From contig JAYRTJ010000001.1 in assembly GCA_041919675.1 (NCBI GenBank), positions 58,745 through 122,744 of the forward strand: a stretch of DNA of 64,000 nucleotides. Direction: 5' to 3'. Of this stretch, positions 8,326-16,019 are shown piece by piece. Position 1 is the stretch's first letter, and every line of letters begins with the position of its first letter. The position numbers were made by a program, and so were the translations under genes. A model generated the notes under the pieces. The model saw nothing but the letters and a program-made list of their open reading frames with translations, searched no databases and was not told the origin of the DNA. This DNA is from SHVO01 sp041919675. GTDB taxonomy: Bacteria; Pseudomonadota; Alphaproteobacteria; Rhodospirillales; Rhodospirillaceae.

Positions 8326-8789
8326 ACCGGATGCGCCGCGCCCGCGGCCGATGTCTTGGCGTCGCTGCCGAGCAGTCTCGTGAGCGCGCCGCGGTTTTGC
8401 ACGAGGTCTGCGACCGTGTAACTGTCAAGCACGGCCAGGAAAGCTTTCAGAGCGTCGCTGATCGCGCGCTTCAACTTGCAGGCGGCGGTGAGCGCGCACG
8501 CTCCCCCGCTGTCAAAGCATGAGACGAGCGCAAGATCCGGTTCGGTGGTGCGCACGACATCCCCGAGCACGATGTCCTGCGGCTTTTTGGCGAGCCGGAG
8601 CCCCCCGTGCTGTCCGCGCACGGTTTCCACGTATCCCGCGACTCCAAGCTCGTGCACGACCTTCATGACGTGATTGCGGGAAATGCGATGAATCGCCGAG
8701 ATCTCGGAAATGGTCGATAGCCGGTCCTGATGCATGGCGACATACATCAAGACTCGCAGAGCATAGTCGGTGTGGACGGTGAGGCGCAT
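8322..8789 (-). CDS. nsrR: Rrf2-family nitric-oxide-sensing repressor NsrR
   Basis: A 155-residue Rrf2 regulator. A winged helix (MRLTVHTDYALRVLMYVAMH, then ISRNHVMKVVHELG) is followed by VRGQHGGLRLAK, the wing motif of NsrR. Three Cys in CFDSGGACALTAAC (spacing C-x6-C-x5-C, about residues 91-104) fit the Fe-S ligand set by which NsrR senses NO. It is divergent from the ncg/nirK operon, with NsrR-like palindromes in the intergenic region. The expected role is to repress the nitrite/NO operon until NO damages the cluster. The genomic context makes NsrR more likely than IscR or another Rrf2 member. Confidence 0.88.
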   Translation of the reverse strand: MRLTVHTDYALRVLMYVAMHQDRLSTISEISAIHRISRNHVMKVVHELGVAGYVETVRGQHGGLRLAKKPQDIVLGDVVRTTEPDLALVSCFDSGGACALTAACKLKRAISDALKAFLAVLDSYTVADLVQNRGALTRLLGSDAKTSAAGAAHPV

Positions 8790-8805
8790 GCAGGGTCACT
8801 AAAGG

Positions 8806-8830
8806 TGATATCAACCCATTTATGATATCA
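8806..8830. promoter_or_regulatory. Paired TGATATCA palindromes before nsrR
   Basis: Two copies of the 8-base palindrome TGATATCA (8806-8813 and 8823-8830) lie 17 bases apart, immediately upstream of the nsrR start. They may be an autoregulatory or promoter element of nsrR. They do not match the AAGATGTAT half-site found before the divergent operon. Confidence 0.4.
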
Positions 8831-8946
8831 ATTTTCGCGGCGCAACACTATGCGCGGCGCACGAAACACGCCGCGCGCCGGCCGGCTGGGATCTTGAATC
8901 TCGGTCTGCCGCCGGACGTGGAACCTTCCCCCTCTTTTTTGACTCA

Positions 8947-8969
8947 AAGATGTATTTTATGTATTGCTT
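8947..8969 (+). promoter_or_regulatory. Degenerate NsrR-like operator
   Basis: A perfect left half-site AAGATGTAT (8947-8955), then a five-base spacer and a weaker right half GTATTGCTT. It lies 41 bases upstream of the perfect site at 8988-9010, so two repressor dimers could bind the operon promoter. Confidence 0.55.
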
Positions 8970-8987
8970 TCCTGTAAGCCGGCCGAT

Positions 8988-9010
8988 AAGATGTATAAAT
9001 AATACATCTT
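8988..9010 (+). promoter_or_regulatory. NsrR operator, perfect 9-5-9 palindrome
   Basis: AAGATGTAT (8988-8996) and ATACATCTT (9002-9010) are exact inverted repeats around AAATA. This matches the known NsrR consensus (AAGATGC/T...A/GCATCTT). It ends 12 bases before the ATG of the multicopper oxidase, beside the GGAGG ribosome site, so bound repressor would block transcription of the ncg/nirK operon. Confidence 0.85.
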
Positions 9011-9022
9011 TGGAGGGCTGCG

Positions 9023-10102
9023 ATGGTGAAAGTTTCTCGGCGTTCGGCACTTTTATCCAGCTTGGGGGCCGCGGCGACGCCGGTCCTCGCAAGCGCGGCT
9101 GCGGCTCCCGCTCAGGCGGCCGCCGCCAATCGCGGCAAGAAGCAATCTCACAAATTCGAACTGAACATCGAGGACACGCGCATCACGCTGGTGGAACAGC
9201 AAAAGTTCCACACGTTCGCATTCGCCGGTCAGGTCCCCGGGCCGCTCTTTCATGTGCGCGAAGGCGACGAGGTCGAGGTGCTGGTCAACAATCTGACCAC
9301 CCTGCCGCACTCCATCCACTGGCACGGCATCCTTCAACGCGGGACGTGGGAAATGGACGGCGTGCCCGACATGACCCAGCGCGGCATCCAGCCGGGGGAG
9401 AGCTTCACTTACAAGTTCATCGCCGATCCGGCCGGCACCATGTGGTACCACTGCCACGTGAATGTGAACGAGCATGTCGCCACACGCGGCATGTGGGGTC
9501 CCTTCATCGTTGAACCGCTCCGGCCTCTGCCGCTCGAGAAAGAGGTCACCGGCGACTACATCCTGATGTTTTCGGAATGGGCCTCGGCCTGGGCCTCCAA
9601 GCCGGGCCAGGGCGGCGTGCCGGGTGACGTGTTCGACTATTTCACGATCAACGGAAAATCGTTCCCCGAAACGCAGCCGATCCGCGTCAAGGAGGGTGAT
9701 GTCATCCGCCTACGCCTGTACGGCGCCGGCGGCGGTTTCCACTCCATCCACGTCCACGGCCACGTCTTCCAGATCGCGTACAAGGACGGTCACGCGCTGC
9801 CCGCGCCGATAAACGCCGACACCGTGCTCGTGGGCCCCGGCGAGCGTTATGACATTATCATCCGTTGCGACAATCCCGGCCGGTGGATGATCCACGACCA
9901 CATCGACCATCACACGATGAACGGCCACACGCCGCACGGCGGCGTCATGACCGTCATCGAATACGAAGGTGTTCCGCGCGACCAGGCCTACTACCACTTG
10001 GCTCACGCCCAATTCGTACCCGACTTCTTCTACGAGGAAAGCCTGCGTAAGCCGCTCGGGGTGCATCAGAACCCGCGCTTCAAAGGCGAGCCCATCGGCT
10101 AG
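9023..10102 (+). CDS. ncgA: Two-domain multicopper oxidase (NcgA-like blue copper oxidase)
   Basis: A 359-residue periplasmic multicopper oxidase with a Tat-type signal (SRRSALLSSLG). Two cupredoxin domains carry HSIHWHG (96-102), WYHCHVNVNEHVATRGM (141-157), HSIHVHGH (240-247) and HDHIDHH (291-297). The His-x-His pairs make the trinuclear centre between subunits. Type 1 copper ligands (H96, C144, H151, M157) are present only in domain 1; domain 2 has HDH instead of HCH. That pattern defines a type C two-domain oxidase like Nitrosomonas NcgA. First gene of the NsrR-controlled operon, 30 bases before the di-haem cytochrome. Likely role: oxidation linked to nitrite/NO tolerance; the true substrate is not known. 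Confidence 0.85.
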   Translation: MVKVSRRSALLSSLGAAATPVLASAAAAPAQAAAANRGKKQSHKFELNIEDTRITLVEQQKFHTFAFAGQVPGPLFHVREGDEVEVLVNNLTTLPHSIHWHGILQRGTWEMDGVPDMTQRGIQPGESFTYKFIADPAGTMWYHCHVNVNEHVATRGMWGPFIVEPLRPLPLEKEVTGDYILMFSEWASAWASKPGQGGVPGDVFDYFTINGKSFPETQPIRVKEGDVIRLRLYGAGGGFHSIHVHGHVFQIAYKDGHALPAPINADTVLVGPGERYDIIIRCDNPGRWMIHDHIDHHTMNGHTPHGGVMTVIEYEGVPRDQAYYHLAHAQFVPDFFYEESLRKPLGVHQNPRFKGEPIG

Positions 10103-10132
10103 TCGAGACTAAAGTCTAGCGGAGAATAAAAA

Positions 10133-10798
10133 ATGAAATTTATCGCCTTCCTCCTCGCGGCGTTTGTCGCGGGCCCGGCGGCGGCCGCGGACGCCGACCT
10201 TCAGCGTCAATGCGGCGAGTGCCACGCCTTCGAAAAGCCCGCCGACGCGACGCTCGACCGGCTATGGACGCGCAAGGGCCCCGACCTCTGGTACGCCGGC
10301 GCGAAATTCAATCGCGCGTGGCTGGTCAAATGGCTCCAGAAGCCGACGGCCATCCGGGCCGGGGGCGTCATGTGGTTCAAGCATGCCAAGCCCGGCGAGC
10401 CGCGTGACACCATCGATCCGGCGGGCATCGCGCCGCATCCTGCCGTCGACGCGGCCGCCGCCGACAAGCTCGCCGACGCCCTGATGACGTTGACCGGCGG
10501 CGGGATCGTCGATGCCGCCGCGTTCAAGCCGGAGGGCGCGAACCTGTCCATGGGCAAGCTGGCCTTCGGGAAGCTGCGCGGGTGCACCGCCTGCCACCAG
10601 GAGAAACCCGGCACCGGCGGTGTGAGCGCGCCGGAACTCTACGACGCCGGCGAGCGCCTGCAACCGGGTTACGTCCTTGCCTACACAAAAAATCCACAAG
10701 CTTTCGATCCGCACATCTGGATGCCGCGGCTTGAGCTCACGGACGTCGACCTGCAGCGCATCACCGCCTACGTCGCGTCCCTGAAAGCCGGAGAATAA
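10133..10798 (+). CDS. ncgB: Di-haem c-type cytochrome (NcgB-like)
   Basis: A 221-residue exported protein (signal peptide 1-18, GPAAAA) with two haem c sites, CGECH (27-31) and CTACH (151-155), in two cytochrome domains. Candidate axial Met residues lie in WMPRLELTD near the C-terminus. It follows the multicopper oxidase and precedes a mono-haem cytochrome with only two bases between the genes, as in the ncgABC-nirK operon of ammonia oxidisers. It probably passes electrons in the periplasm to NirK or the copper oxidase. Confidence 0.85.
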   Translation: MKFIAFLLAAFVAGPAAAADADLQRQCGECHAFEKPADATLDRLWTRKGPDLWYAGAKFNRAWLVKWLQKPTAIRAGGVMWFKHAKPGEPRDTIDPAGIAPHPAVDAAAADKLADALMTLTGGGIVDAAAFKPEGANLSMGKLAFGKLRGCTACHQEKPGTGGVSAPELYDAGERLQPGYVLAYTKNPQAFDPHIWMPRLELTDVDLQRITAYVASLKAGE

Positions 10799-10800
10799 AT

Positions 10801-11172
10801 ATGAACGGATTCATGATCGCCGCCGGCGCTTTGGCGGGTTTCCTTCTGCTGGGGCAGGGCGCTTCTGCCGCCGACGCCAAGATCGAACAGGCCTCCCGGC
10901 TCTACGACACCTATTGCGCCCAGTGCCATGGCGTCAGCCGCAACGGCAAAGGCGTGAACACGGTCGGCCTGTCGGTGCAGCCGCGTGATCACAGCGACAC
11001 CGCGGCCATGTCCTCGCTGCCGCGCGATCAAATGCTGCGCGCGATCCGCGAGGGCGGAGCCGCGGTCAACAAATCGGCCTTGATGCCGTCCTGGGCGTCG
11101 GTCCTCACCGACGCCGAGATCGAACAGATGGCCGATTACCTTCTTTATGTGTGCAAGTGCGGAAAACCCTAA
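10801..11172 (+). CDS. ncgC: Mono-haem c-type cytochrome (NcgC-like)
   Basis: A 123-residue exported cytochrome c with a signal peptide (1-23), one haem site CAQCH (39-43) and a likely axial Met in ALMPSW. The class I fold ends with the usual helix IEQMADYLLYV. An odd feature is the tail CKCGKP, a Cys-x-Cys at the extreme C-terminus that is not needed for haem and might bind a metal. The gene ends just before nirK, and both lie in the NsrR-regulated operon. Probable direct electron donor to NirK. Confidence 0.83.
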   Translation: MNGFMIAAGALAGFLLLGQGASAADAKIEQASRLYDTYCAQCHGVSRNGKGVNTVGLSVQPRDHSDTAAMSSLPRDQMLRAIREGGAAVNKSALMPSWASVLTDAEIEQMADYLLYVCKCGKP

Positions 11173-11186
11173 CAGGAGAATATGCT

Positions 11187-12128
11187 GTGAATGCGTTCAA
11201 AATGAAACGCGCGTTGCTGATGGCGGCGTCGGCCCTGGCCATGATGACCATGCCCGGGATCGCGGCGGCGAAGGACATCACCCTGCGGCTGACCGCCAAG
11301 GAAGTGGCCCTGCCGGTCGATAACAAGGGGACCACCCAGGTCTCCTGGACCTACGAAGGGCAGGTGCCGGGACCGGTGTTGCGTGTCACCGAAGGCGACC
11401 GCGTCACGATCGTCCTGACCAACGACAAGGCCAACAAGAATTCGCACTCGATCGATCTGCACGCGGCGCGGGTCGATGTCATCAGCGATTTTGAATCGGT
11501 CAAACCCGGCGAGACCAAGACCTTCAGCTTTGTCACCACGTATCCGGGCGCCTTCTACTATCACTGCGGATCGGACCCGATGTACCAGCACATCGCCCGC
11601 GGCATGTTCGGGATCATCCTGGTGGATTCGAAAGATGCGGCGGCGATGCCGAAGGCGGACCGCGAGTACGTCCTCATTCAATCCGAGATATACAACAACC
11701 CCGACGACACGCACTCGATCATGAAGAACGACTGGAAGCATGTCGCCTTCAACGGCGTCGCTTTCAAGTACGACCCGGTGCACGACCCGGCGGCCACCAA
11801 GACATTGGTCGCCAAGCCCGGGGAACGCGTGAGGGTTTACTTCGTGAACGCCGGTCCCAACGAGGTTTCGTCGTTCCATCCCATCGCGGGAATCTGGGAT
11901 TCGGTTTACCTGAGCGGCAATCCGAAGAACAAGATGAGCGGCCTGCAGAGCTTCCTCGTAGGGCCGGGCGATGGAGCCACGTTCGATCTCATCTCGCCCG
12001 TCCCGGGCGCCAACGTCATCGTTGACCACATCATGCCGCACGCGCACAGCGGCGCCATGGCGGTCATCATGTTCTCGGATGACGCGGATCCCAAGATGGG
12101 CCGCGGCGACAACATCCTCGTTCGTTAG
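11187..12128 (+). CDS. nirK: Copper-containing nitrite reductase NirK
   Basis: A 313-residue, two-cupredoxin NirK that reduces nitrite to nitric oxide in the periplasm. Type 1 copper ligands are H87, C127, H135 and M140 (HSIDLH, YYHCGSDPMYQHIARGM). Type 2 ligands are H92, H126 and H281 (VDHIMPHAH). The catalytic pair is D90 and H231 (FHPIAGIWD). All key residues are present, so the enzyme should be active. A signal peptide (about 1-28, MPGIAAAK) is clear. GTG 11187 is preferred, with AGGAG about eight bases upstream; ATG 11202 is an alternative. The short sequence and the HSIDLHAA motif place it nearer the nitrifier-type NirK than the classical denitrifier enzyme. Confidence 0.9.
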   Translation: MNAFKMKRALLMAASALAMMTMPGIAAAKDITLRLTAKEVALPVDNKGTTQVSWTYEGQVPGPVLRVTEGDRVTIVLTNDKANKNSHSIDLHAARVDVISDFESVKPGETKTFSFVTTYPGAFYYHCGSDPMYQHIARGMFGIILVDSKDAAAMPKADREYVLIQSEIYNNPDDTHSIMKNDWKHVAFNGVAFKYDPVHDPAATKTLVAKPGERVRVYFVNAGPNEVSSFHPIAGIWDSVYLSGNPKNKMSGLQSFLVGPGDGATFDLISPVPGANVIVDHIMPHAHSGAMAVIMFSDDADPKMGRGDNILVR

Positions 12129-12148
12129 GAGGAGAGGGGTTCCCGGTA

Positions 12149-12180
12149 CGAGCTGCGACAGTCCCCGCCGTCGCAGCTCG
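12149..12180 (+). other. Intercistronic hairpin after nirK
   Basis: Perfect 11-base arms CGAGCTGCGAC (12149-12159) and GTCGCAGCTCG (12170-12180) enclose a ten-base loop. No T-run follows, so it is a poor terminator. It more likely stabilises the upstream mRNA, giving more ncg/nirK than downstream product, or partly attenuates transcription into the TonB receptor gene. Confidence 0.6.
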
Positions 12181-12201
12181 GCCCCTCAATCGGGCCGAAT
12201 C

Positions 12202-14310
12202 ATGAGTTCGCGCGTCATACGGATCTTCGCGACCGGCTCTTTTACTCTCGGCCTGCTTGGCGGCGGCCTGCTTGACGGCGAGTTGAACGCCGTCTCTTCG
12301 GCGCGCGCGGATGAAACGGCGGCGATTCCCGAAATCGTGATCACCGGGTCGCGGGAGGGACAGCTCCGTACGGAGATCGCAAGTTCCATCACCGTGATCG
12401 GCCGCGAGGACATCGAGAACATCCACCCCTTGCATCCGTCGGACCTGTTGGGCCGCGTGCCCGGCGTCACGGTTCAGCCGACCAACGGCGAAGGCCACAT
12501 GACCGGGATACGCCAGCCTGTCGGCACGTCGGCGGTGTATCTCTATCTCGAAGACGGCGTGCCGGTTCGCGCGTCCGGCTTCTTCAATCACAACGCCCTC
12601 TACGAAGTGAACCTCCCTCAATCGGGCGGGGTGGAGGTTATCCGCGGGCCGGGCACGGCGCTCTACGGAAGCGACGCCATCGGCGGCATCGTCAACAGCA
12701 TCACGCGCAAGCCGGCCGTGGCGCCCGAGGCCGGCTTGACCCTGGAGGCCGGCTCTTTTGGCTGGCTGCGCGCGCTCGGCGCGGCCAGTGGCACCTGGGA
12801 CGGGCTGGGCCTGCGCGCCGATGTCAACGTTACGCACAGCGACGGTTGGCGGGATGCGACCGCCTACGACCGCCAGAGCCTTACGTTGCGGGCCGATGTC
12901 GACCTTGCCGGCGGCCATCTGAAGACGGTGCTCTCGGCCACGAATATCGACCAGCAGACGGGCGCGAACAGTGCGCTCTCCGCCGCGGATTACACCGCCA
13001 ACCCCGTTACGAACTACTACCCGATCGCCTTCCGCGCCGTGCAAAGCGTGCGCGGATCGTTCGACTGGGAAAAAGAAGCCGGTGCCTCGCTCGTATCGGT
13101 CATTCCGTATTTCCGCTGGAGCGTCATGGATCTGCTGCCGACGTTCACCTTGACCTTCGATCCGATGATCTACACCACCGGCTATAGCTCGGCGGGGCTC
13201 ATGGCGAAGGTCCGGTATGATGTCGCGCCGTGGCGCACGCGGATCATTGCCGGGGTCGATCTCGACTACAGCCCGGGTTTCCGGCGCGAGGATCGCATCG
13301 CGGCGGTCCGGAACGGCAAGGTCTATTCATCTTACACAAACGCCGGGCGCATCTACGATTACGACGTGACGTTCTGGCAGGCCTCCTCCTACGGCCAGAT
13401 CGAAACCTCGCCCGTGTCCGATCTGCGCGTGACCGCCGGCATGCGCTTCGATGTCCTGGGTTATAAATACGATAACCGGCTGTCCAACGGCGCCTTTGCG
13501 ACATCCACGCCCTTTGGCCCGCGCACGTTCTTCCGGCCCGCGGATTCGGAGATCGACTTCCGGCGCGTCACGCCCAGCTTCGGCGCCACCTATCAGGTGG
13601 CGCGGGCGCTCAACCTCTTCGCCAGCTACAAACAATCGTTCCGGATACCCCAGGAATCGCAAATGTTCCGCCCCGGGGCGACGAGCGACTCGCTCGCTCT
13701 GAAACCGATCGTCGCCGACAGCTATGAGGTCGGGATACGGGGATCCGCCGCCGCGCTGGACTTCGACCTCTCCGCCTATCGAATGATCAAACGGAACGAC
13801 ATCCTCACCCTGACGACGGGCGCGGGTCCGGCCCAGACCAACAATGGACGCACGCGCCACCAGGGGCTCGAGGCGTCCGTGGCCTGGCGGATGACTCCGC
13901 AGGTCCGCCTCACCAGCGCGATTGGCTTCAACGATCATGTTTATCGGCACTGGGTCGTCGACGCGGCGACGGACCTGTCGGGCAAGGAGATCAGCGCGGC
14001 TCCCGCCGTCACCGCCAATACCACGCTGGAGTACACGCCGGCGTGGAGTCCGCATTTGCGGCTCGAAGCCGAATGGTCGCGTGTCGGATCCTATTGGATG
14101 GACGATCTGAACACCCAGTCCTACGGCGGGTACGACTTGGTCAACCTCCGTGCGTCCTACACGATCTCCGAAGGCGTCGACGTGTTCGGGCGCGTCTCAA
14201 ACCTGCTCGACACGCGCTGGTCGACGGCGAGCACGGTTTCGAACGGTGTGGCGCAGTTCTCGCCCGGATTGCCGCGCACGGCTTATATCGGGCTTATGAT
14301 GAGGTTTTGA
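12202..14310 (+). CDS. TonB-dependent outer-membrane receptor (copper uptake suspected)
   Basis: A 702-residue receptor. After the signal peptide (about 1-35) comes the plug domain with EIVITGSR, VEVIRGPGTALYGSDAIGGIVN and then a 22-strand-type barrel that ends in Phe (YIGLMMRF). It belongs to the shorter 650-700 residue class typical of siderophore and metal receptors such as the copper receptors OprC/NosA. It sits in the nirK operon 73 bases after nirK, followed two bases later by the propeller gene. The linkage to two copper enzymes suggests copper or a copper chelate as the substrate, but this is inferred. A longer frame opens upstream, but ATG 12202 starts the signal peptide. Confidence 0.85.
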   Translation: MSSRVIRIFATGSFTLGLLGGGLLDGELNAVSSARADETAAIPEIVITGSREGQLRTEIASSITVIGREDIENIHPLHPSDLLGRVPGVTVQPTNGEGHMTGIRQPVGTSAVYLYLEDGVPVRASGFFNHNALYEVNLPQSGGVEVIRGPGTALYGSDAIGGIVNSITRKPAVAPEAGLTLEAGSFGWLRALGAASGTWDGLGLRADVNVTHSDGWRDATAYDRQSLTLRADVDLAGGHLKTVLSATNIDQQTGANSALSAADYTANPVTNYYPIAFRAVQSVRGSFDWEKEAGASLVSVIPYFRWSVMDLLPTFTLTFDPMIYTTGYSSAGLMAKVRYDVAPWRTRIIAGVDLDYSPGFRREDRIAAVRNGKVYSSYTNAGRIYDYDVTFWQASSYGQIETSPVSDLRVTAGMRFDVLGYKYDNRLSNGAFATSTPFGPRTFFRPADSEIDFRRVTPSFGATYQVARALNLFASYKQSFRIPQESQMFRPGATSDSLALKPIVADSYEVGIRGSAAALDFDLSAYRMIKRNDILTLTTGAGPAQTNNGRTRHQGLEASVAWRMTPQVRLTSAIGFNDHVYRHWVVDAATDLSGKEISAAPAVTANTTLEYTPAWSPHLRLEAEWSRVGSYWMDDLNTQSYGGYDLVNLRASYTISEGVDVFGRVSNLLDTRWSTASTVSNGVAQFSPGLPRTAYIGLMMRF

Positions 14311-14311
14311 G

Positions 14312-15511
14312 ATGAGCAAGGTCGGAAGAATCGTCTTCGGTCTTATGCTCGGTCTGGCGTCGCCGCCGCTGGAAGCCGCGGATCATTCCCGGAAAAGCGT
14401 TGCGGCGTCGCACGAGGCCTGCGCCGACTCCGCGCTCGCCTGTTCCGACAAGGCGCAGCCCTTTTTCGACAAGGACGGAACGTTGTGGCTGGTTTGGCAA
14501 GGCGGTGGGCGCATCGTTGTCGCCGCCTCGCGCGACGGCGTCCGGTTTTCACCGCCGGTCTTCGTGACGCCCGAGGCTGTCGCCGCGGACGTCGGGCCGG
14601 AGGCGCGGCCGCAAATCGTGCGCGATGCCGCGGGCGTGCTGAGCGTCGCCTTTACCGTGATGCAGGAGGCGCCCGGGTATAACGGGCGAATCTATCTCAG
14701 CCGGTCCACCGACGGCGGACAGACCTTCTCGCGGCCGGCGCCCGTGACGGACGATTCCGTCAGCCAAAGGTTTCCGGTTCTGGCCGTCAGGAAGGACGGC
14801 CGCGTCTTCGCGGCGTGGCTGGACAAACGCAATGCCCGTGCGGCCAAAACCGCGTACAGCGGCGCCGCGTTGGCGTTTTCCTGGCTCGACGGCGCAAGCG
14901 CCGGGCCGGTGGCAATCGCGCGGGACAATACCTGCGAATGCTGCCGCTTCTCGGTCGCCTTCGATGCGTCGGACAACGTCGCCGTTCTGTGGCGGCAGAT
15001 ATTCCCCGGCCAGGTGCGCGATCACGCCGTGATGACTTTCGCCGGCGGCCGGCCCGGGCCGATGCATCGTGTGGCGGCCGATTCCTGGCGGATCGACGCC
15101 TGTCCGCATCACGGCCCGGCTTTCGCCATCGCCGCCGGGGGATCCTATCATGCGGCATGGTTCACCGAAGGCGATGCGCGCAAAGGCCTGTTCTATGCGC
15201 AATCGCACAACGCCGGCGTCACGTTCACGGCGCCGAAACCGATTGGAAACGCGGCGAACAATCCGGGGCATGCGCAACTGCTCGCGGTCGGCGGCGACCT
15301 ATGGTTGGCGTGGCAGGAATTCGACGGCGCCCGGATGAGTATCCAGGCGATGAAGAAGACGTCTCGCGGCTGGACGCCGCCGCGTGAGATCGCCGCGACC
15401 GATGACACCTCCGACCTGCCGGTTCTTACCGCGCGCGGATCGCTGCCTTATCTGTCATGGCTGACGGCCAAGGAGGGCTACCGCCTCATCTCTTTGGAGG
15501 ATGCGCCATGA
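14312..15511 (+). CDS. Exported beta-propeller (BNR/sialidase-like) protein with CxCC motif
   Basis: A 399-residue protein with a signal peptide (1-22) and several Asp-box repeats: SRDGVRF (73-79), STDGGQTF (132-139), SHNAGVTF (298-305), which form a six-bladed sialidase-like propeller. Sialidase catalytic residues are not evident. It has an unusual CECC motif (208-211) and CPHHG (264-268), plus Cys at 37 and 44, which could bind copper or form disulfides. The gene lies between the TonB receptor and a thioredoxin (four-base ATGA overlap). I infer a periplasmic metal-handling role rather than sugar hydrolysis. Confidence 0.7.
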   Translation: MSKVGRIVFGLMLGLASPPLEAADHSRKSVAASHEACADSALACSDKAQPFFDKDGTLWLVWQGGGRIVVAASRDGVRFSPPVFVTPEAVAADVGPEARPQIVRDAAGVLSVAFTVMQEAPGYNGRIYLSRSTDGGQTFSRPAPVTDDSVSQRFPVLAVRKDGRVFAAWLDKRNARAAKTAYSGAALAFSWLDGASAGPVAIARDNTCECCRFSVAFDASDNVAVLWRQIFPGQVRDHAVMTFAGGRPGPMHRVAADSWRIDACPHHGPAFAIAAGGSYHAAWFTEGDARKGLFYAQSHNAGVTFTAPKPIGNAANNPGHAQLLAVGGDLWLAWQEFDGARMSIQAMKKTSRGWTPPREIAATDDTSDLPVLTARGSLPYLSWLTAKEGYRLISLEDAP

Positions 15512-15978
15512 GGTGGGCCGCGTTTTTTGCGGCCGTGTTTCTATGCGCGGGGACGGCGGCCGCCGACGACGCGCAACCCTTTGTCCGCGGCAGTTGGCAG
15601 GACATCCGCGACCGCCATGCTGACCGGCCGCTGGTGGTTCATCTCTGGGGAATCACCTGCGGCCCTTGTCTGACCGAACTTCCGCGGTGGTCCCGGCTGC
15701 GTGAGACCTTCCCGAAGATGGATCTCGTTTTGGTCGCGGCCGATCCCGCGCCCATGCCCGCGGAGAAGGTCGCGGCCACGTTGGCGAAGGCGGGTCTCGG
15801 CGACGTCGAGAGCTGGAATTTTGCCGACCGGTTCACGGCGCGTTTGCGGTTCGAGATCGATCCGGCGTGGAGAGGCGAATTGCCGCGAACCCTTTTGATC
15901 GACCCGGCCGGGACGGTAACGGTGATGTCGGGCGTGACGGACTGGAAGGCGATTGAAGACTGGGCAAGGGGACGGTGA
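15508..15978 (+). CDS. TlpA-like periplasmic thioredoxin
   Basis: A 156-residue exported thioredoxin-fold protein. Signal peptide 1-19, active-site GITCGPC (C51 and C54) and the cis-Pro loop LPRTLLID. It is of the TlpA/ResA class that reduces disulfides in c-type cytochrome or copper-site assembly. Its ATG overlaps the stop of the propeller gene (ATGA), so the two are coupled. In this operon it probably keeps Cys residues of the propeller protein or the copper and haem enzymes reduced. An in-frame start 51 bases upstream would lie inside the previous gene and lacks a signal peptide. Confidence 0.85.
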   Translation: MRWAAFFAAVFLCAGTAAADDAQPFVRGSWQDIRDRHADRPLVVHLWGITCGPCLTELPRWSRLRETFPKMDLVLVAADPAPMPAEKVAATLAKAGLGDVESWNFADRFTARLRFEIDPAWRGELPRTLLIDPAGTVTVMSGVTDWKAIEDWARGR

Positions 15979-16019
15979 TTTTGTCCCATGCGCCGTGGGC
16001 GGTGCGGCGGCGCCAATTC

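Noticed and set aside
14312..15511. Sialidase
   Set aside because: Asp-boxes give the fold, but the Arg triad and Tyr/Glu of true sialidases are not evident and the context is copper and haem enzymes.
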